From positions 1-49,670 of the IMG/VR virus record IMGVR_UViG_3300022542_000604: 49,670 nt of DNA, one strand, 5' to 3'. Of the stretch, positions 47,701-49,670 are shown in pieces (the stretch's first letter is position 1; the number at the start of each line of letters is the position of its first letter). Under the pieces are notes generated by a model, which made no database searches, had not been told where the DNA came from, and saw nothing but the letters and a program-made list of their open reading frames with translations. This stretch comes from a virus. The position numbers and the translations under genes were made by a program.

Positions 47701-47742
47701 GATGAGGATTATATTAAGTTTGAGAGGATGATAATTCAATGA
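44716..47742 (+). CDS. Tailspike: beta-helix plus LamG-like protein with signal peptide (1008 aa)
   Basis: A GTG at 44716 gives a signal peptide (KLILILIAILLLLCSQAWA). Residues ~60-420 have parallel beta-helix repeats (IRLANSYSNGIYLTGH, IEGN-type turns, ITIRHNLVYESTS, LEIYGNLIASGSHG). Residues ~510-728 are a concanavalin/LamG-like lectin fold: AHYKLDADVEDSTTNNN, GIVLNGSSQYAHI, VRFRIGHTNG and FDYFDGTIFEVAIYDSE. A beta-rich C-domain follows. Beta-helix spikes bind or cleave surface polysaccharide. The lectin-like part suggests sugar binding. Confidence 0.65.
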   Translation: MKLILILIAILLLLCSQAWATPYFVRDDGNDGNDGTTDAQAWLTLSYASAQMGSKSAGDDLYLKCDDVWASQKITIDWDGVDSNNPSVIGAYYGNGTIGVSGNKPIIGGSSHTYPGQYEALIYGEGIDYVTIKNIRLANSYSNGIYLTGHATRGHSTNLIVEDCWTYHNGKNGIFMGTTGSHEYGVQDSIIRDNLCERDDYDGILAGSVSSITINGAFKDNTTKNILIQGNTVIQGTEGIGIYKTACDIIVEYNIVRDGQIYHIYVAGGSHHITIRHNLVYESTSDRDSSADSLIVMNNECYQNIPPRSTGDLEIYGNLIASGSHGIQLENNCASEGLIPSNINIYNNTIVDCDANFYIYGTWNGINSNIKNNISYTIDGGSTHINNASPTGITFSHNNYDEDPGGNANDNAVIGVPGISKTSNWQSLVAGAVDGTEFKLLDTNNCEDAGLDLGGTPTNPYYYILDLDDSDFTAFTFEILNQNDYGAGWEIGGDVYQSSGEDPPSNNDCSSAIAHYKLDADVEDSTTNNNDLTAVGTPTYSGNGIVLNGSSQYAHITNLSGDIGSVSLFANFKFDNAFADGETDPICGEYDFGDNERVFILLIGDATGAGDGNDVVRFRIGHTNGTGNVALESTYAMSPGTQYSVLATYDTGNDDAHIYIHNLSGTILNGASGETDATLLDASVQNVESTPFVLGSFYDSGSPFDYFDGTIFEVAIYDSEKSQQDGQDFALTEYSDASAISVQGMSSACGNITAAGVMTWAIGWDKEPYTEGGAWTIDVDFDYPTTTQTMNYVGKWNDQVGWTNHVGNIWKKTTYIEPTSVKADTNVLAENDGNFATLGANEWDWASSILYVNVGSDPDDDVITPTPWETYIAIDTLAGWRQNSFGDAQIGADITLPSGVTITDIQDTAATIVGALTGLGTYPSNTVANPKLSTDPWDLSAGGDYATFVAFDTAIYSVPDDNFDCNFTGDINTDIAGTSGHEIVFTGTVTGQVTIDEDYIKFERMIIQ

Positions 47743-49670
47743 TTAAGAAATTTTGGAAATGTGTAATCATAGGCTTAGTATTGCTTCTCCCAACTTGGGC
47801 TTTTGGGGCAGACCAGAATATCTATCTAGATAACGCCGGGGCTGGTGCTGGTAGTGAAGGTGATCCTTATGGGGCATTTAGTGAAATCAACTGGACTACT
47901 GGTGGGGCTAACTCTATCTTTGACTGGGCAGCTGCAAGTGATGATGTTCATATTAACCTGAAAAAAGGTGTGACATGGCGTGAGCAGTTGACAATAGTTA
48001 CATCTGGTGCAAACGGGTATCCTATTACTATCCAGGCTTACTCAAGTGGGGCTGATCCGATTATTAGCGGAGCCGATGTGGTAAGTACATGGACAGGGGT
48101 TGAGAGTTTAGGTAGTGAATTGACTACTGATGGTGATGCTGAGGTTTACGGAGCAAATTGGTCAGATTGGGGTAGTCCTGATACCAGAGAACAATCAGCG
48201 GAACAAGCACATGGTGGTACTAAGTCAAGCAAACAAATAACAACCTCTGCTAATGATGGGCAGGGCTTTAATAACACTAGTACGACTATTTCAACTAATT
48301 ACAGGTTGTCAGCGTATGTTTATATTAGTGCTCTAACAGCTACGAACGTTACTGTTAATTTAAGGCGTACTGATACATGGCAAGTATTTGGAGATTCTGG
48401 AATTGTTACTACAACAGGTTCATGGCAGCACGTAGAAATTGATTTTACTGCTGTGACTACAGCAACAACAGTATCTTCAGTACAAATTGGAGCGGGTGGT
48501 GCCACATGGTATATTGACGATATTTCAATCAAAGAAATTATTATTTCAAACACTAAATGGGAAGCAACATTAGCCACTGAACCATATAATGTATTTTTTG
48601 ATGATACAGCAGGAACTAATGAAGCTGGTACTTGTCCAGACGATTTAAACTCAGATACCGAATGGTGTTGGAATTCTAATGTTTTATATCAGTATTCTAC
48701 TTCTGACCCGGATACAAGATATACTTCTCCAGGATCAGAGGTGAATGTAAGGTCTTTTGCAATTGGTAGTAATAATACCGCTGATTATATAACCATTCAG
48801 AATTTAGAACTTAAGGGTGGTACTCTTAGCCCTTTTTGGGTAAGAGAAAATGATTATTGGATTATTGATAATTGTACAATAAACAATGGTGATCTAAATG
48901 GTATATATGCCGAAGGAAATACCAGCGGGGCTGGATCTATTGTGGGATGGCAGATTATAAATAATACAATTGGCAGAACTGGAACCGGGGAAGCTCAACT
49001 GGACGTTGTTCCAACCGATGCGAGAGCGGGGATAAATATCAAAGGAGCAACTGCACCTATAATAGCAAATAATTATGTCGAAGCTATCAATACTATTGGT
49101 ATTATTACTGGTTGGCAAACTCATGTAGGAGCAGTTTCTTCCGCCCCCGTAATTTATGAAAACGAAGTTACTAATTCTCAATCGGGCATCATTATTTATA
49201 ATACCGCCGATGCGTTTGTTTACAGAAATTACATCCATGAAGGTTACGGGATAGGCATAGCGATCAGCACTAATTCCACCGGGGCAAAAGTTTACTACAA
49301 TGTTATCTGGGACATTAACAGTCAACATGCTAGTTGGTACAATGGAATTGATGTAAACTTTGATTCTGATAATGGGATAGCTTATGGAAATACAGTTTAT
49401 AAAGTTTATAAATCCTGTTTCACTTTAGAGGCGGGTGGTGATGAAAGCCATCCGTGTGATGGTTGGCTTGTAAAAAACAACATTTTTGACTCATCGGGCA
49501 ATTACGAACTGGGTGGAAACAGCTATTCTCTTGAATTGGAGGTTGGTGTAAGCACAGTCACTTATGCAAATAATATTTACAATTTTAAAGATGCCCTTGC
49601 CAATATTTTCAATGTTGGGGGAGAGAAGGCTACTTGGGCGGAGTGGCAGACTTTTTTAGGTGGTGAAGGC
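47739..49670 (+). CDS. Second beta-helix tailspike, 3' end outside window
   Basis: The ATG at 47739 overlaps the previous gene by 4 bp and the frame stays open for 644 codons to the edge. A signal peptide (MIKKFWKCVIIGLVLLLPTW) ends in AFG-A. Residues ~124-267 are a CBM-like jelly roll (SELTTDGDAEVYGANW, GTKSSKQITTSAND, YIDDISIKEI). Residues ~340 onwards show beta-helix repeats (ITIQNLELKGG, IIDNCTINNG, IINNTIGRTG, VYYNVIWDIN). It resembles the preceding spike in start and design, so the two may be adjacent receptor-binding variants. Confidence 0.7.
   Translation, partial: MIKKFWKCVIIGLVLLLPTWAFGADQNIYLDNAGAGAGSEGDPYGAFSEINWTTGGANSIFDWAAASDDVHINLKKGVTWREQLTIVTSGANGYPITIQAYSSGADPIISGADVVSTWTGVESLGSELTTDGDAEVYGANWSDWGSPDTREQSAEQAHGGTKSSKQITTSANDGQGFNNTSTTISTNYRLSAYVYISALTATNVTVNLRRTDTWQVFGDSGIVTTTGSWQHVEIDFTAVTTATTVSSVQIGAGGATWYIDDISIKEIIISNTKWEATLATEPYNVFFDDTAGTNEAGTCPDDLNSDTEWCWNSNVLYQYSTSDPDTRYTSPGSEVNVRSFAIGSNNTADYITIQNLELKGGTLSPFWVRENDYWIIDNCTINNGDLNGIYAEGNTSGAGSIVGWQIINNTIGRTGTGEAQLDVVPTDARAGINIKGATAPIIANNYVEAINTIGIITGWQTHVGAVSSAPVIYENEVTNSQSGIIIYNTADAFVYRNYIHEGYGIGIAISTNSTGAKVYYNVIWDINSQHASWYNGIDVNFDSDNGIAYGNTVYKVYKSCFTLEAGGDESHPCDGWLVKNNIFDSSGNYELGGNSYSLELEVGVSTVTYANNIYNFKDALANIFNVGGEKATWAEWQTFLGGEG

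Overview
The window reads as a large piece of a tailed double-stranded DNA bacteriophage genome of podovirus (P22-like) architecture. Evidence for this is the consecutive set small terminase, large terminase, portal, scaffold, major capsid protein, P22 gp4-like adaptor, P22 gp10-like stabilisation protein, ejection proteins and beta-helical tailspikes. The DNA is AT-rich, genes are packed with ATGA-type overlaps, and start sites mostly carry AGGAG-type ribosome binding sites. No rRNA, tRNA, integrase, CRISPR array, reverse transcriptase or DNA polymerase is visible. The host cannot be named from the sequence. Two frames are broken by what look like single-base losses in short homopolymers, so some reading-frame breaks may be sequencing errors.

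Layout. (1) 1-217: start of a leftward HTH-like gene with a consensus promoter, divergent from the rest. (2) 0.3-9.2 kb: rightward early/accessory genes: a replisome-organiser-like protein, three radical SAM genes (one frameshifted), a RusA resolvase, a truncated AP2/HNH-type protein and many tiny Cys-rich zinc-binding proteins. (3) 9.3-11.1 kb: a leftward operon of seven small genes, led by a ribbon-helix-helix protein and an HNH protein and driven by a textbook sigma-70 promoter. (4) 11.1-12.2 kb: a gene-free stretch with several consensus promoters and four terminator-like hairpins of similar design, best explained as a cluster of small non-coding RNA genes. (5) 12.2-19.1 kb: HNH, a structured non-coding segment, small terminase, a second HNH, a perfect bacterial parS site, three short genes each preceded by a shared 12-14 bp element, and the large terminase. 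(6) 19.2-27.4 kb: small proteins, portal, scaffold, and a major capsid gene split into three exons by two group I introns. (7) 27.4-33.1 kb: a surface-sugar/methylation cassette inside the structural module: GT9-TylF fusion, FkbM methyltransferase, ParB-domain protein, a secreted protein, and a methyltransferase-GT9 fusion. (8) 33.1-49.7 kb: adaptor, stabilisation protein, tail proteins, ejection proteins and two large beta-helix tailspikes, the last cut by the window end.

How it works together. The terminases, portal, scaffold and capsid protein build and fill the head. The gp4-like and gp10-like proteins close the neck, the ejection proteins (one of 1287 aa with an ADP-ribosyltransferase-like segment) enter the host, and the beta-helix proteins bind or cut surface polysaccharide. 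Several proteins of the tail module start with Sec-type signal peptides, which is unusual for cytoplasmically assembled virions. The most notable unexplained elements are the doubly intron-split capsid gene, the perfect parS site, the cluster of promoter-terminator non-coding units, and the pair of GT9-methyltransferase fusions in opposite domain order.
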